Notes: generated from the letters alone by a model not told the origin. Counted from the first letter of the stretch, positions 54,844 to 63,061 are shown. The stretch is 64,000 nucleotides of DNA from Roseomonas sp. (GCA_020249505.1 JADCFN010000006.1:1-64000), one strand, 5' to 3'. A program made the numbers and translations.

Positions 54844-55593
54844 CTACTTTTGCTCATGCGCAATCCAGCGGGCCAAGGATGCCGGCAAGCCGATTGAGGG
54901 TTTGGGATCGGGCCTTCTGAAGGTGCCGGCGCGGGCCTTATGTGGCGCCAGGGTGACCAGCGCTTCGGCCTGCTTCACCGCTGCGGCGACACAATCCACC
55001 ACTGGCACCGGAATACGATGCGCAACCTTGGGCCCGAGCCCAGCGAGCGGCGCACCGGCCAGCAGCACAACATCGGCCTGATCTTCCTCCACCGCGCGGC
55101 AGGCAAGGGAGACAAGCAAATCCGCCTTTTCTTCCTGCACGGAACCAATGCCACGAAAGGCACCATCCAGCGTACGGATGGAAGCGCAGCGCCTTTCCAG
55201 CCCATGCCAGGCGACACATTCGCGATACCAGGGCTCAAGCGCCGAAGCGAAAGTAACAATGGCAAAGCGCCCCCCTAGCATGCAGGCGGTCAGCATGCCG
55301 GCTTCGGCCAGGCCAATCACAGGAATGGGGAAAAGCTCTCTCGCACCGCCAAGGCCCGGATCGGCGAAGGCGGCGATCACCGCAGCATCCACACCCGCAT
55401 GCATTTCGGCCAACATCTCAAGCGCTATGGCGCCGCCCAGTACGGCCTCAGCCCGTGTTGCGATATAGGGCACGCCGCGCGGCGCGGTGGCGGGGATGAG
55501 TTCAGTGCCCGGCGCCGCTACAGGCTGCGCGGCTGCCATGATCAGATCCGTGACCCCGGCAGATGTATTCGGATTGAGCATCAGAATACGCAA
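54844..55593 (-). CDS. Asp/Glu/hydantoin racemase-fold protein without catalytic cysteines, TTG start
   Basis: A 249-residue protein of the Asp/Glu/hydantoin racemase superfamily. The N-terminal LMLNPNTSAGVTDLI is the family hallmark. Hydantoin and allantoin racemases use two cysteines, one in a CFGDPG motif and one in a GCAGM motif. Here the first reads AAFADPG (alanine 75) and the second LAGAPLAG (glycine 180), so both catalytic cysteines are gone. The fold is kept, so the protein probably does something other than cysteine-based racemisation, such as a decarboxylase-like or binding role. TTG 55593 has an AGGAG ribosome site seven bases upstream. It is the last gene of a minus-strand operon with a PuuE-like deacetylase and a polyamine-type ABC importer. 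Confidence 0.82.
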   Translation of the reverse strand: MRILMLNPNTSAGVTDLIMAAAQPVAAPGTELIPATAPRGVPYIATRAEAVLGGAIALEMLAEMHAGVDAAVIAAFADPGLGGARELFPIPVIGLAEAGMLTACMLGGRFAIVTFASALEPWYRECVAWHGLERRCASIRTLDGAFRGIGSVQEEKADLLVSLACRAVEEDQADVVLLAGAPLAGLGPKVAHRIPVPVVDCVAAAVKQAEALVTLAPHKARAGTFRRPDPKPSIGLPASLARWIAHEQK

Positions 55594-55662
55594 AGGGAAT
55601 CTCCTTCCATGAGGGGTGCGGGCAAGCGAGAGGACTGCACGAAGCAAGCTGTGAGCAGAATA

Positions 55663-56613
55663 TCAAACCGCAAAGGCTGACAAGGCTGGGCGCGGCGCCC
55701 AGGGCGCCAGACCCATCCCTGCACGCCAGGCTTCGGCAATCTGGCGGCGTGTTGCAAACCAGACGCCCTGCTGGCGCGCCATATGTTCCAGCAGCCGTTC
55801 AAGCCCGCCTATCCGCGCTGGCCTGCCGATAATGCGCAGATGCAGGCCGATGGAGAGCATCCTTGGCCCCTGCCCGCCTTCAGCATAAAGCCGATCAAAG
55901 GCTGCCATGCAGTAGCGTGCGAAATCATCCCCCTGCACAAAACCACCGCCTGGTTGAAAGCGCATATCATTCGTATCGAAAGCATAAGGCAGCACGACAA
56001 TCTCTCGCCCGGCGATGCTGGCCATATAGGGCGTGTCATCATCATAGGCGTTGGAATCATACAGAAACCCGCCATGCTCTGCCAAAAGCCGGCGCGTATT
56101 CACTGAAGTCGCGGACCGCGTATGCCAACCAACCGGTGGTGTGCCGGCTGAGGCCGTAATCGCCGCCACAGCACGTGCAATGACCTGGCGTTCCTCCGCC
56201 TCTGGCATATTCACCTGGCGTTCCCAGCGCCAACCATGGCTCGATACCTCATGCCCATCCGCCACGGCCTCTGCGGCGATCCAGGGGGAATGATGCAAGG
56301 CGCGCCCGCAGGCATTCAAAGTCGCATGCACGCCATGGGCGTTGAGGGCGCTGCGGATGCGTCCCCAGCCGCGGCGCGTGCCGTAAGCATAGTGGCTTTC
56401 CATGCAGAGATCGCGTGAGCCTTCCACACGTTCCACCGCTTCATAGATGAATTCATTGCTGGCATCGCCTGCCGCGAGAGAGAGCTCCGCCCCTTCTTCG
56501 ATATTCACCACCATGGAGACCGCCAATTGTGCACCATTGGGCCAGCGCACCGGTGGTTCCGCGCCGTGATAGCCGCGCATATCGCGATCAAGGGGCAGGG
56601 GGGGATAGGTCAT
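55663..56613 (-). CDS. Polysaccharide-deacetylase-fold protein, PuuE-type allantoinase-like
   Basis: A 316-residue NodB-fold protein closely resembling PuuE, the metal-independent allantoinase of Pseudomonas. Shared landmarks are SMVVNIEEGAELS near residue 33, MESHYAYGTRRG near 71, HEVSSHGWRW at 121-130, GWHTRSATSVNTR near 160, the YDSNAYDDDTPY block and MLSIGLHLRIIGRPAR near 265. PuuE-type enzymes open the allantoin ring to allantoate; related proteins are generic chitin-deacetylase-like enzymes, so the substrate is not proven. It starts on the last base of the permease stop codon and is followed, after 69 bases, by the racemase-fold gene. No signal peptide is present, so it acts in the cytoplasm. 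Confidence 0.87.
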   Translation of the reverse strand: MTYPPLPLDRDMRGYHGAEPPVRWPNGAQLAVSMVVNIEEGAELSLAAGDASNEFIYEAVERVEGSRDLCMESHYAYGTRRGWGRIRSALNAHGVHATLNACGRALHHSPWIAAEAVADGHEVSSHGWRWERQVNMPEAEERQVIARAVAAITASAGTPPVGWHTRSATSVNTRRLLAEHGGFLYDSNAYDDDTPYMASIAGREIVVLPYAFDTNDMRFQPGGGFVQGDDFARYCMAAFDRLYAEGGQGPRMLSIGLHLRIIGRPARIGGLERLLEHMARQQGVWFATRRQIAEAWRAGMGLAPWAPRPALSAFAV

Positions 56614-57413
56614 CAGAAATCCGCAAGCTTGCGCAGGCCAACAAGCCTGTCGCCAATAATCATCACAATCACCGCCAGCAGGATCAGCCCGGCCGAAATC
56701 GCAGCGATGGTTGGGTCTGGCCGTTCTTCCACATATTGCAGCATTTGAATGGGCAAGGTCTTGGTCCAGGCATCGGTGAAGAAGATGGAGACGGGATAAT
56801 TATCCATCGAAGCGAGAAAGGCGAACATGCCAGAGGTGAGGAAGGCGGGCCCAAGCGCTGGCACCAAAACGCGCCTGACCGCTTGCGCCGGGGAACAGCC
56901 CAGCATACGCGCCGCATCCAGCAGCGTGAAATCAAACAGGCTGAGCGCCGCAAGCACGGTGCGCACCACATAGGGCATGGTGATCACCACATGCGCGATC
57001 AAAAGGCTTGTCCAGGCTTCGCGGAGGCCGATCAGGCGAAAGCCCTGCAGCATGGCGATACCCACCACCAGACCTGGCAGCATGAGCGGCGATACCAGGA
57101 AGGTCGCAATCGCATCACGCCCCGGAAAGCGGCCGCGCACAATGGCAATGGCGCAGAGCGTGCCGAGCACCAGGGAAATCAGCGTCGAAAGCCCCGCAAT
57201 TTGTACGGAGGTGATGATGGAAGGCCAAAGCCCGCGCGTATTCGCAAGCCTTTCATACCAACGAAGCGACCATTCCGGTGGCGGCAGCGTAAACACAGCG
57301 GAATTGCCGAAGCTGACCGCAACCGTCACCACCAAGGGCGTCAGCAGGAAAATCACCGCACAGCCGGCAATGACCCACATCAGGGCCTGTGCAATGCGTT
57401 CCGAGGCCGTCAT
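56613..57413 (-). CDS. Polyamine-type ABC transporter permease (PotC-like)
   Basis: A 266-residue inner-membrane permease with about six hydrophobic segments and the EAA loop AARMLGCSPAQAVRRVLVPA that contacts the ATPase. It resembles PotC/PhnE-type permeases of spermidine/putrescine and related importers. Its stop codon overlaps the start of the PuuE-like gene (TGATG), and its start overlaps the partner permease by 4 bases. With the other three genes it forms a complete importer whose solute is probably the substrate of the downstream ring-opening enzyme. Confidence 0.9.
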   Translation of the reverse strand: MTASERIAQALMWVIAGCAVIFLLTPLVVTVAVSFGNSAVFTLPPPEWSLRWYERLANTRGLWPSIITSVQIAGLSTLISLVLGTLCAIAIVRGRFPGRDAIATFLVSPLMLPGLVVGIAMLQGFRLIGLREAWTSLLIAHVVITMPYVVRTVLAALSLFDFTLLDAARMLGCSPAQAVRRVLVPALGPAFLTSGMFAFLASMDNYPVSIFFTDAWTKTLPIQMLQYVEERPDPTIAAISAGLILLAVIVMIIGDRLVGLRKLADF

Positions 57414-58240
57414 GAGAAGCGCCCCGCCCGACGCGCCAGCAGGCTCGATAGAAGCACAATCATCACTGCCAAAACCAATAAAACTGTCGCGGTGACAGAC
57501 CCCAAGGCTTCATTACGCATCAGCAGGAAGGACCGGCCGGTCAGCGTTGCCAGGGTCTGGAAGCGATCACCGATCAGCAGGCTTGGGATCACGAACATGG
57601 AAACCGCGAGGGAAAATACAAAGGCGATGCCGCTGACAACGCCCGGCAGGGTCAGCGGCAGCAGGATACGGAAGAAACGCCGGAAGGGTCCCACACCAAG
57701 CGTGGCGCCCGCTTCCATCAGGCGCGGATCAATCAGCTTCACCACGGAGTAAATGGGCAGGATCATAAAGGGCAGGAAGACATTGGCCGCGCCAATCACC
57801 AGCCCGGTTTCGGTGAAAAGCAGCCGCTGCGGTTCAGACCAGACGCCGATACCCACCAGGAATTGTGAAACAACGCCATCGCGCCTGAGCACCACCTGCC
57901 AGGCAAAAGCCTTGACCACCACACCAACCGACAGCGGTAGGATAATGGCGGCGAGCAAAATCACTTGCACCACGCCCTTGGCGCGCGCCAGCGCAAAAGC
58001 AACCGGATAGCCGACCAGCAGGCAAACCAGCGTCACCAGCCCCGCGATGCGCATGGTATTGCCAATCACGCGCCAGGAAAAAGGATCGGCGAAGAAGTCA
58101 CGAAATAGCGCGAAGCTGATCCCCTCTGGCCCCGTGATGCTGCGTGCCAGAAGCCAGAGCAAGGGCAGCGCATAAACGAGCACGAGATAGGCCACCGCCG
58201 GCACGGCAAGCCAGCCGATCAGGGAGCGATCCCGATTCAT
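57410..58240 (-). CDS. Polyamine-type ABC transporter permease (PotB-like)
   Basis: A 276-residue BPD_transp_1 family permease, PotB-like, with about six membrane segments starting LIGWLAVPAVAYLVLVYALP and an EAA loop reading EAGATLGVGPFRRFFRILLP. It pairs with the downstream permease as a heterodimeric channel. It overlaps the ATPase stop codon and the next permease by 4 bases each, so translation of the set is coupled. Confidence 0.9.
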   Translation of the reverse strand: MNRDRSLIGWLAVPAVAYLVLVYALPLLWLLARSITGPEGISFALFRDFFADPFSWRVIGNTMRIAGLVTLVCLLVGYPVAFALARAKGVVQVILLAAIILPLSVGVVVKAFAWQVVLRRDGVVSQFLVGIGVWSEPQRLLFTETGLVIGAANVFLPFMILPIYSVVKLIDPRLMEAGATLGVGPFRRFFRILLPLTLPGVVSGIAFVFSLAVSMFVIPSLLIGDRFQTLATLTGRSFLLMRNEALGSVTATVLLVLAVMIVLLSSLLARRAGRFS

Positions 58241-59310
58241 GAGTCTGCGGTGCGCGGGAAGACCAAGGTGTCCTCCGGCGCCCAGGAAATCGGCAGCACG
58301 GCATTCGGGGCGATATCCGCGGGCAGGCGGGCGGAGGTTTCAAGCAGGATCGGTTCATCCTCGGTTGAGGCGAAATGCGCCTGCACCCGCGCCCCCTGAA
58401 AGACGATATCGGCAAGCCGTGGCGCGATGCTGTTATGTCCTTCCTGCGTGCCGAAGGATATCCGCTCAGGCCGAATGCCCAGCAGCACGGGGCTGCCACG
58501 CGCAAAACGGCCTTGGGCACGCAGGATGCCATGCGCTGTAGTCACGGCAATGGTGCCATCTGTTTCGACCGAGGTGACTTCTCCGAAAATGCGCGTGGAT
58601 AGACCCACAAATTGCAGGGCAAAGGGCGTGGTAGGCCGGTCATACAAGGCCTGCGGCGAATCCAATTGTTCGATCCGGCCTTGGTTCATCACCGCGATCC
58701 GGTCAGACATGACCAACGCCTCATCCTGATCATGGGTCACGAAAATCGCGGTGGTGCCCAGTTCACGCAGCAGCCGCTTCAATTCCATCTGCATCGTCTC
58801 GCGCAATTTGCGATCCAGGGCAGAAAAAGGCTCATCCAACAAAAGCAGCTTGGGCGCCACAGCCAGGGCGCGTGCCACCGCCACGCGCTGCTGCTGCCCA
58901 CCCGATAATGCTCGCACGGACCGATCAGCGAAATCGCCCATCCGCACCAGCTCAAGGAAGCGGGTCACAATGGCCGCGATTTCCTGCCGCGCCACGCGTC
59001 CACGCAGCCCGAAGCCAATATTCTCCGCCACGCTCAAATGCGGGAAGAGCGCGTAATTCTGAAACACCACGCCAACATCCCGCTTATGGGGCGGGCGCGC
59101 GGTGATGTCTTGGCGATCAAGAATGACAGCGCCGGATTCGGCAGAGGTCAGGCCCGCGATGATACGCAGCAAGGTTGTCTTGCCGCAGCCGGAAGGACCA
59201 AGCAGGGAAACAAATTCACCCCGCGCCACTTCCAGCGCTACACCATCCAGAACCGTGGCAGTACCGAAGCTTTTGCTGGCGTTCCTGACTTCTAGGAACG
59301 CCTCACTCAC
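58237..59310 (-). CDS. Polyamine-type ABC transporter ATP-binding protein (PotA-like)
   Basis: A 357-residue ATPase with the TOBE domain of PotA/UgpC-type importers. Walker A is LGPSGCGKTTLLRII near residue 38, the signature [16 protein letters not shown] near 136, Walker B LLLLDEPFSALD near 156 and the switch histidine in FVTHDQDEALV. The C-terminal TOBE region (RPERISFGTQEG) is present. GTG is the start, overlapping the binding-protein stop codon as GTGA. It energises the two permeases encoded downstream. Confidence 0.93.
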   Translation of the reverse strand: MSEAFLEVRNASKSFGTATVLDGVALEVARGEFVSLLGPSGCGKTTLLRIIAGLTSAESGAVILDRQDITARPPHKRDVGVVFQNYALFPHLSVAENIGFGLRGRVARQEIAAIVTRFLELVRMGDFADRSVRALSGGQQQRVAVARALAVAPKLLLLDEPFSALDRKLRETMQMELKRLLRELGTTAIFVTHDQDEALVMSDRIAVMNQGRIEQLDSPQALYDRPTTPFALQFVGLSTRIFGEVTSVETDGTIAVTTAHGILRAQGRFARGSPVLLGIRPERISFGTQEGHNSIAPRLADIVFQGARVQAHFASTEDEPILLETSARLPADIAPNAVLPISWAPEDTLVFPRTADS

Positions 59311-60356
59311 AATGCCATCTCACGGTCCCAGCGCTGTACCCAAGCGTTACGATTTTCGGCGACAAAGGCCCAATCAATCGGGTGCACCGTGACGCCGCTT
59401 GGCATGCCAGGCGGCGTGGTTGCGTCCAGATTCGTTGGCAGCGCAAAGGTTGGCGGTGCAATGCGGTTCTGCACTTCAGCGCCCAGCAATTCATTGACAT
59501 AGGCGAAGGCGAGGTCCTGATGGGGGCCGCCCTTCACCACGGCGATACCGGAGGGCACGGGGAAAATCCCCTCACGCGGGGCAACCATGCCAACCGGCGC
59601 GCCATCAAGCCGGCGCTGCATGCCGAAGGAGGAAAGCGCACCCACAATCATATGCGCTTCCCCCTGCTCCATGAGCGAGAAAGCCTGCGGCATTTGACTG
59701 TAAGCGGTGAGAAGATTTGGCTTGAGGCGCCGGAAGCCGGCAAAGGCCGCGTCAATGTCCTTATAGGCTTCGGCCATTGGCTTGCCGGTCACCAAATGCG
59801 CCATCATGAAGATATTGGGCAGGCCTTCGGTATTTTGCAGCGATGGTACGATGATACGGCTGCGGAAGCGGCCTTCAAACATATCATTCCAGGATGCCGG
59901 CGGCGTGCGCAGGACATTGGAATTGAAGGCAATGCCCTGCCAGGGCTGCAAATAATTCGCCCACATGCCATCCATATGCATGGTGCCGGGCTTGAGCCGC
60001 GCCGCATTTGGCGCCTTCGCCGCAGTGATCGGTTCCAGCAAACCCTCGCGCACCGCGAGGATCATCACCGGATCGTCCATCTGCACGACCGAAATATAGG
60101 GTCGGTCCTTGTTCTTCTGCATTTTCTCAAGATTGACGAGCGACCTGGTGCCTTCAAAGGTCAGCCGGCAGCGGAATTTGCGTTCAAAGGCCGCCTGGAC
60201 ATGGGTTTCAAACCAGGGCTTGTGACTGGCCGCTCCGCCGATCACGATTTCACGCGTCTGCGCCCGCACAATGCCGGGGCTCGCCAGCACGAAACTACCG
60301 GCGCCAAGGGCCGCAGCGAAACGACGACGATTCATGGGGGGGTTAAATTCGGACAT
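59307..60356 (-). CDS. Periplasmic binding protein of the polyamine-type ABC importer
   Basis: A 349-residue extracellular solute-binding protein of family 1/PotD type. The N-terminus has two arginines before a hydrophobic core (MNRRRFAAALGAGSFVLASP, then GIVRA), so it is a Sec or Tat-type signal peptide. The mature part opens with TREIVIGGAASHKPW and contains the ligand-pocket segment VQMDDPVMILAVREGL. It leads the operon, with GGAG eight bases before ATG and a 207-base upstream region containing a candidate promoter and an inverted repeat. Known relatives bind polyamines, opines or iron; the solute here is unknown and could be a ureide given the downstream genes. Confidence 0.9.
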   Translation of the reverse strand: MSEFNPPMNRRRFAAALGAGSFVLASPGIVRAQTREIVIGGAASHKPWFETHVQAAFERKFRCRLTFEGTRSLVNLEKMQKNKDRPYISVVQMDDPVMILAVREGLLEPITAAKAPNAARLKPGTMHMDGMWANYLQPWQGIAFNSNVLRTPPASWNDMFEGRFRSRIIVPSLQNTEGLPNIFMMAHLVTGKPMAEAYKDIDAAFAGFRRLKPNLLTAYSQMPQAFSLMEQGEAHMIVGALSSFGMQRRLDGAPVGMVAPREGIFPVPSGIAVVKGGPHQDLAFAYVNELLGAEVQNRIAPPTFALPTNLDATTPPGMPSGVTVHPIDWAFVAENRNAWVQRWDREMAL

Positions 60357-60430
60357 TTCAGATACTCCGCTTTCTCAGACGGAGGGGAGCAATCCGCGTG
60401 CCGCCCGTGACGGCGCCTGAAAACGAGAAG

Positions 60431-60460
60431 ACGATAGCAATTCGCCGAAGAAATAGGCAA
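60431..60460 (-). promoter_or_regulatory. Candidate promoter of the polyamine-type ABC/PuuE operon
   Basis: On the minus strand TTGCCT (60460-60455) and TATCGT (60436-60431) are separated by 18 bases and resemble -35 and -10 elements. They lie about 75 to 100 bases before the binding-protein ATG in the AT-richest part of the intergenic region. This is a prediction from consensus only. Confidence 0.35.
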
Positions 60461-60474
60461 AAAATGCACAAAAT

Positions 60475-60502
60475 TTAGCGCATTGGCGTCTTATTGCGCT
60501 AA
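60475..60502. promoter_or_regulatory. Inverted repeat upstream of the ABC/PuuE operon promoter, possible operator
   Basis: TTAGCGCA (60475-60482) and TGCGCTAA (60495-60502) form perfect 8-base arms around a 12-base spacer, in the gap between the ABC operon and the AmmeMemoRadiSam A/B gene. The centre is about 60 bases upstream of the predicted transcription start, a position usual for an activator site. No regulator gene is adjacent. Confidence 0.45.
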
Positions 60503-60563
60503 GCGGTGCCTCTGATATCCGGCGTGAGGTTCTTCTTGCGTTGCTGGGCGGCCGGTAGAGCGC

Positions 60564-61934
60564 TCAATGACCGTCGCTTTGCCCAAAGGATTCCACGCTG
60601 AAGCGAAAGGCACGAGTTTCGCTCGACCAATGATCCGGCGCCAACCCCGCCTTGCGTTTCAGCGCGCGAATGAAGACGCGGGGATCAGGAATACCACCCC
60701 AGACATGCGGCAGAAACAATGCCTGGCGCTGACCGTCGCGCAAAATCAGCCCATCGCGATCAGGATCAAGCGCATTGATAAGTTCCGCCTCGCTATTCAC
60801 GGCAATCGGGCGCGGCTGGCTCAGGATGGAAACATCCACCTTCACCCCGGCCAATTCCTCAGCCGTCAGCGGCTTGAAGCGCGGGTCGCCAAAGGCGGCC
60901 TTCCAGGCGCTATCGGAAATATCCTCATGCAAGGCGCGATGCGCCGTCACGCTGCCGATGCAACCCCGCAAAGCACCATTCAGCGTGAGTGTCACAAAGC
61001 TTGCGCGCTGCGCCTTCATGGAAGGTGAAAGCGCGCCCCAGCCAATCTTGGGCCGGCGCCCCTGCTCCACCCCAAAGCGCACCATGAATTGCGCCAGATC
61101 GAACACCAGCTTGCGGTCTGAATCCGTCAACCGCGCTTCCTGCGCATATTCAAACGCGACCGAGGCATAACCCACCACGCGCGCCTTATCGCCATGGGTA
61201 TCGCCGGAATTGCGATAATCGAGCGACGTCGCGCGCATATCCAAGGCGCGCGCGCGTTCCAGCAGCCCATAAAGCGCGTGCCGCCCGCAGGCTTCCGCAC
61301 CGCCAATGCGCTCCCCGCGCAATTGTTCAATCGCAGCGACAGTGCCGATATCCTTGGCGCGCGCTTCCCCATAGCCCAGGTAATGCGACAGGTCTGAGGA
61401 GATGATGATCGCGGTCTCCGGCCCGCCCCAGACCGCTTCAAGCGCTTGCGCCACCTGTTGCGGTGTGGCCTGCCCGACCAAAACGGGAATGATGGCAACC
61501 TGGCCCAGGGCGCGCTGGATGAAGGGCAGATGCACTTCAATGCCATGTTCGCGTGTGAAGGGGGCTGGGTTTTCCGCCACAAAGGGCAGCGCCAGCAGCT
61601 TCGCGATCGCTGCGCGATCCACCGGCACCAGGCCAAGCGGCGTTGCCCAGGCATGGGCGGGATGCACTGCCAGCCCCTGCACCGCCATGCGATGCGGCGG
61701 GCTCAGGATCACCACGCGCCGGATGGTGCCGCGCTGGGCAGCCAGCAGGCGATAGGCGCTGCCCGCAATGGCGCCAGAAAACACATGCCCCGCATGGGGG
61801 GCGACCACGGCCTTCGGGCTGAGCGCCCAAGGCCGCGCGGCGGCAATATGGCGGTCCACGCCCGCGGCCAGGCTGGCGGCATCGGCGGGGTAGAAGGTGC
61901 CCATCACTTCGGGGGCTTTTGTCGCAGCGTCCAT
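60564..61934 (-). CDS. AmmeMemoRadiSam system protein B-A fusion (Memo + AMMECR1)
   Basis: A 456-residue fusion of two conserved families. Residues 1-270 are a Memo-like domain (MGTFYPADAASLAAGV, APHAGHVFSGAIAGSAYRLL, ISSDLSHYLGYGEA, and the cysteine in EACGRHALYGLLER), related to extradiol dioxygenases but of uncertain chemistry. Residues from about 280 are AMMECR1 (KIGWGALSPSMKAQRASFV, the LNGALRGCIGSVTAHRALHE core). In other genomes these two proteins and a radical SAM enzyme occur together as the AmmeMemoRadiSam system, whose function is unknown. The ATG 61934 is preceded by TATAAT and six bases, so the transcript may be leaderless. The radical SAM gene diverges 18 bases away. Confidence 0.9.
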   Translation of the reverse strand: MDAATKAPEVMGTFYPADAASLAAGVDRHIAAARPWALSPKAVVAPHAGHVFSGAIAGSAYRLLAAQRGTIRRVVILSPPHRMAVQGLAVHPAHAWATPLGLVPVDRAAIAKLLALPFVAENPAPFTREHGIEVHLPFIQRALGQVAIIPVLVGQATPQQVAQALEAVWGGPETAIIISSDLSHYLGYGEARAKDIGTVAAIEQLRGERIGGAEACGRHALYGLLERARALDMRATSLDYRNSGDTHGDKARVVGYASVAFEYAQEARLTDSDRKLVFDLAQFMVRFGVEQGRRPKIGWGALSPSMKAQRASFVTLTLNGALRGCIGSVTAHRALHEDISDSAWKAAFGDPRFKPLTAEELAGVKVDVSILSQPRPIAVNSEAELINALDPDRDGLILRDGQRQALFLPHVWGGIPDPRVFIRALKRKAGLAPDHWSSETRAFRFSVESFGQSDGH

Positions 61935-61952
61935 CGCCCCATTATAAACACT
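61935..61952. promoter_or_regulatory. 18-base divergent intergenic region with TATAAT between the AmmeMemoRadiSam genes
   Basis: The two start codons are only 18 bases apart. On the minus strand TATAAT (61946-61941) ends six bases before the ATG of the A/B fusion gene, which implies a leaderless start. On the plus strand TATAAA (61943-61948) is four bases before the radical SAM ATG. A shared, overlapping promoter is likely, and the -35 element must lie inside the neighbouring coding region. Confidence 0.45.
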
Positions 61953-63059
61953 ATGGCCGCCGAAACCACTCTTGCCCAAGCCCAAACGCTCACTGGCGTG
62001 CCAACGCGCTGGTGGACGAAGCTTTCTGATGGCCGGTTCCGCTGCGATGTCTGCCCGCGCGAATGCAAAATGCGTGACGGCCAGCGCGGGCTATGCTTCG
62101 TGCGCGGCGCCAATCAGGATGGCGTGGTGCTGACCACCTATGGCCGGTCTTCCGGCTTTTGCGTGGACCCGATCGAGAAAAAACCGCTCAATCACTTTCT
62201 GCCCGGCACACCGGTACTTTCCTTCGGCACGGCGGGCTGCAACCTCGCCTGCGATTTCTGCCAGAATTGGGGCATTTCCAAAAGCCGAGAGATGGATAGC
62301 GTCGCGTCCACCGGTCGGCCCGAGGTGATCATGCGCGCGGCAAAGCAACTCGGCTGCCGGTCCATCGCCTTCACCTATAATGATCCGGTGGTTTTCCTTG
62401 AATATGCCCTGGATATCGCGAAGGTATGCCGGGCCGAGGGCATCAAGACGGTCGCCGTCACCGCCGGCTATATGAATGCTGGCCCGCGCGAGGAATTCTA
62501 CCGCCACATAGACGCCGCCAATATTGACCTGAAAGCCTTCACCGAGGGGTTTTACCGCGACATCACCAAGGGCCAATTGGAACCAGTCAAGGAAACGCTG
62601 ATCTATCTGAAGCGTGAAACTAAGGTCTGGTTTGAAATCACCACACTGCTGATCCCCGGGCTGAATGATTCGGATGGCGAAATAATTTCCTTATCGGAGT
62701 GGATTGTTGATGCCCTCGGCCCGGATGTGCCGCTGCATTTCAGCGCCTTCAAGCCGGATTTCCGCATGAAGGACCGGCCTGGCACGCCGCCCGAAACCCT
62801 GTTCCGCGCGCGGCGTTTGGCGCGCGCCGCCGGCGTCAGGCATGTCTATGTCGGCAATATCCATGCGCCCTCGCGCGCCAGCACCTGGTGCCATGCCTGT
62901 GGCGGGTCGCTGATCAAGCGCGATTGGTATGAACTTCTGGAATGGCGCCTTGGCCCGGATGGTGGTTGCCCGGATTGCGGCACGCCCCTGCCCGGCGTGT
63001 TCGAGGAAAAGCCCGGCACCTGGGGCCGCAAGCGCCAAAGCGTGCGGCTGGCGCCATAG
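61953..63059 (+). CDS. AmmeMemoRadiSam system radical SAM enzyme
   Basis: A 368-residue radical SAM protein of the PflA-like COG1180 group. The radical SAM cysteines are in CNLACDFC (C-x3-C-x2-C) near residue 94, binding the 4Fe-4S cluster that cleaves S-adenosylmethionine. An N-terminal cysteine-rich segment (CDVCPRECKMRDGQRGLC) and a C-terminal zinc-ribbon-like part (CHACGG, then CPDCGTPLPG) frame it. This architecture is the radical SAM partner of the Memo/AMMECR1 fusion encoded divergently; the substrate is unknown. ATG 61953 is used; the much longer open frame upstream overlaps the other gene and is not coding. A TctC gene starts two bases after its stop. Confidence 0.92.
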   Translation: MAAETTLAQAQTLTGVPTRWWTKLSDGRFRCDVCPRECKMRDGQRGLCFVRGANQDGVVLTTYGRSSGFCVDPIEKKPLNHFLPGTPVLSFGTAGCNLACDFCQNWGISKSREMDSVASTGRPEVIMRAAKQLGCRSIAFTYNDPVVFLEYALDIAKVCRAEGIKTVAVTAGYMNAGPREEFYRHIDAANIDLKAFTEGFYRDITKGQLEPVKETLIYLKRETKVWFEITTLLIPGLNDSDGEIISLSEWIVDALGPDVPLHFSAFKPDFRMKDRPGTPPETLFRARRLARAAGVRHVYVGNIHAPSRASTWCHACGGSLIKRDWYELLEWRLGPDGGCPDCGTPLPGVFEEKPGTWGRKRQSVRLAP

Positions 63060-63061
63060 CC

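Noticed and set aside
61446-61952. 169-codon upstream extension of the radical SAM frame
   Set aside because: It lies antisense to the Memo/AMMECR1 gene, and radical SAM homology begins at 61953.
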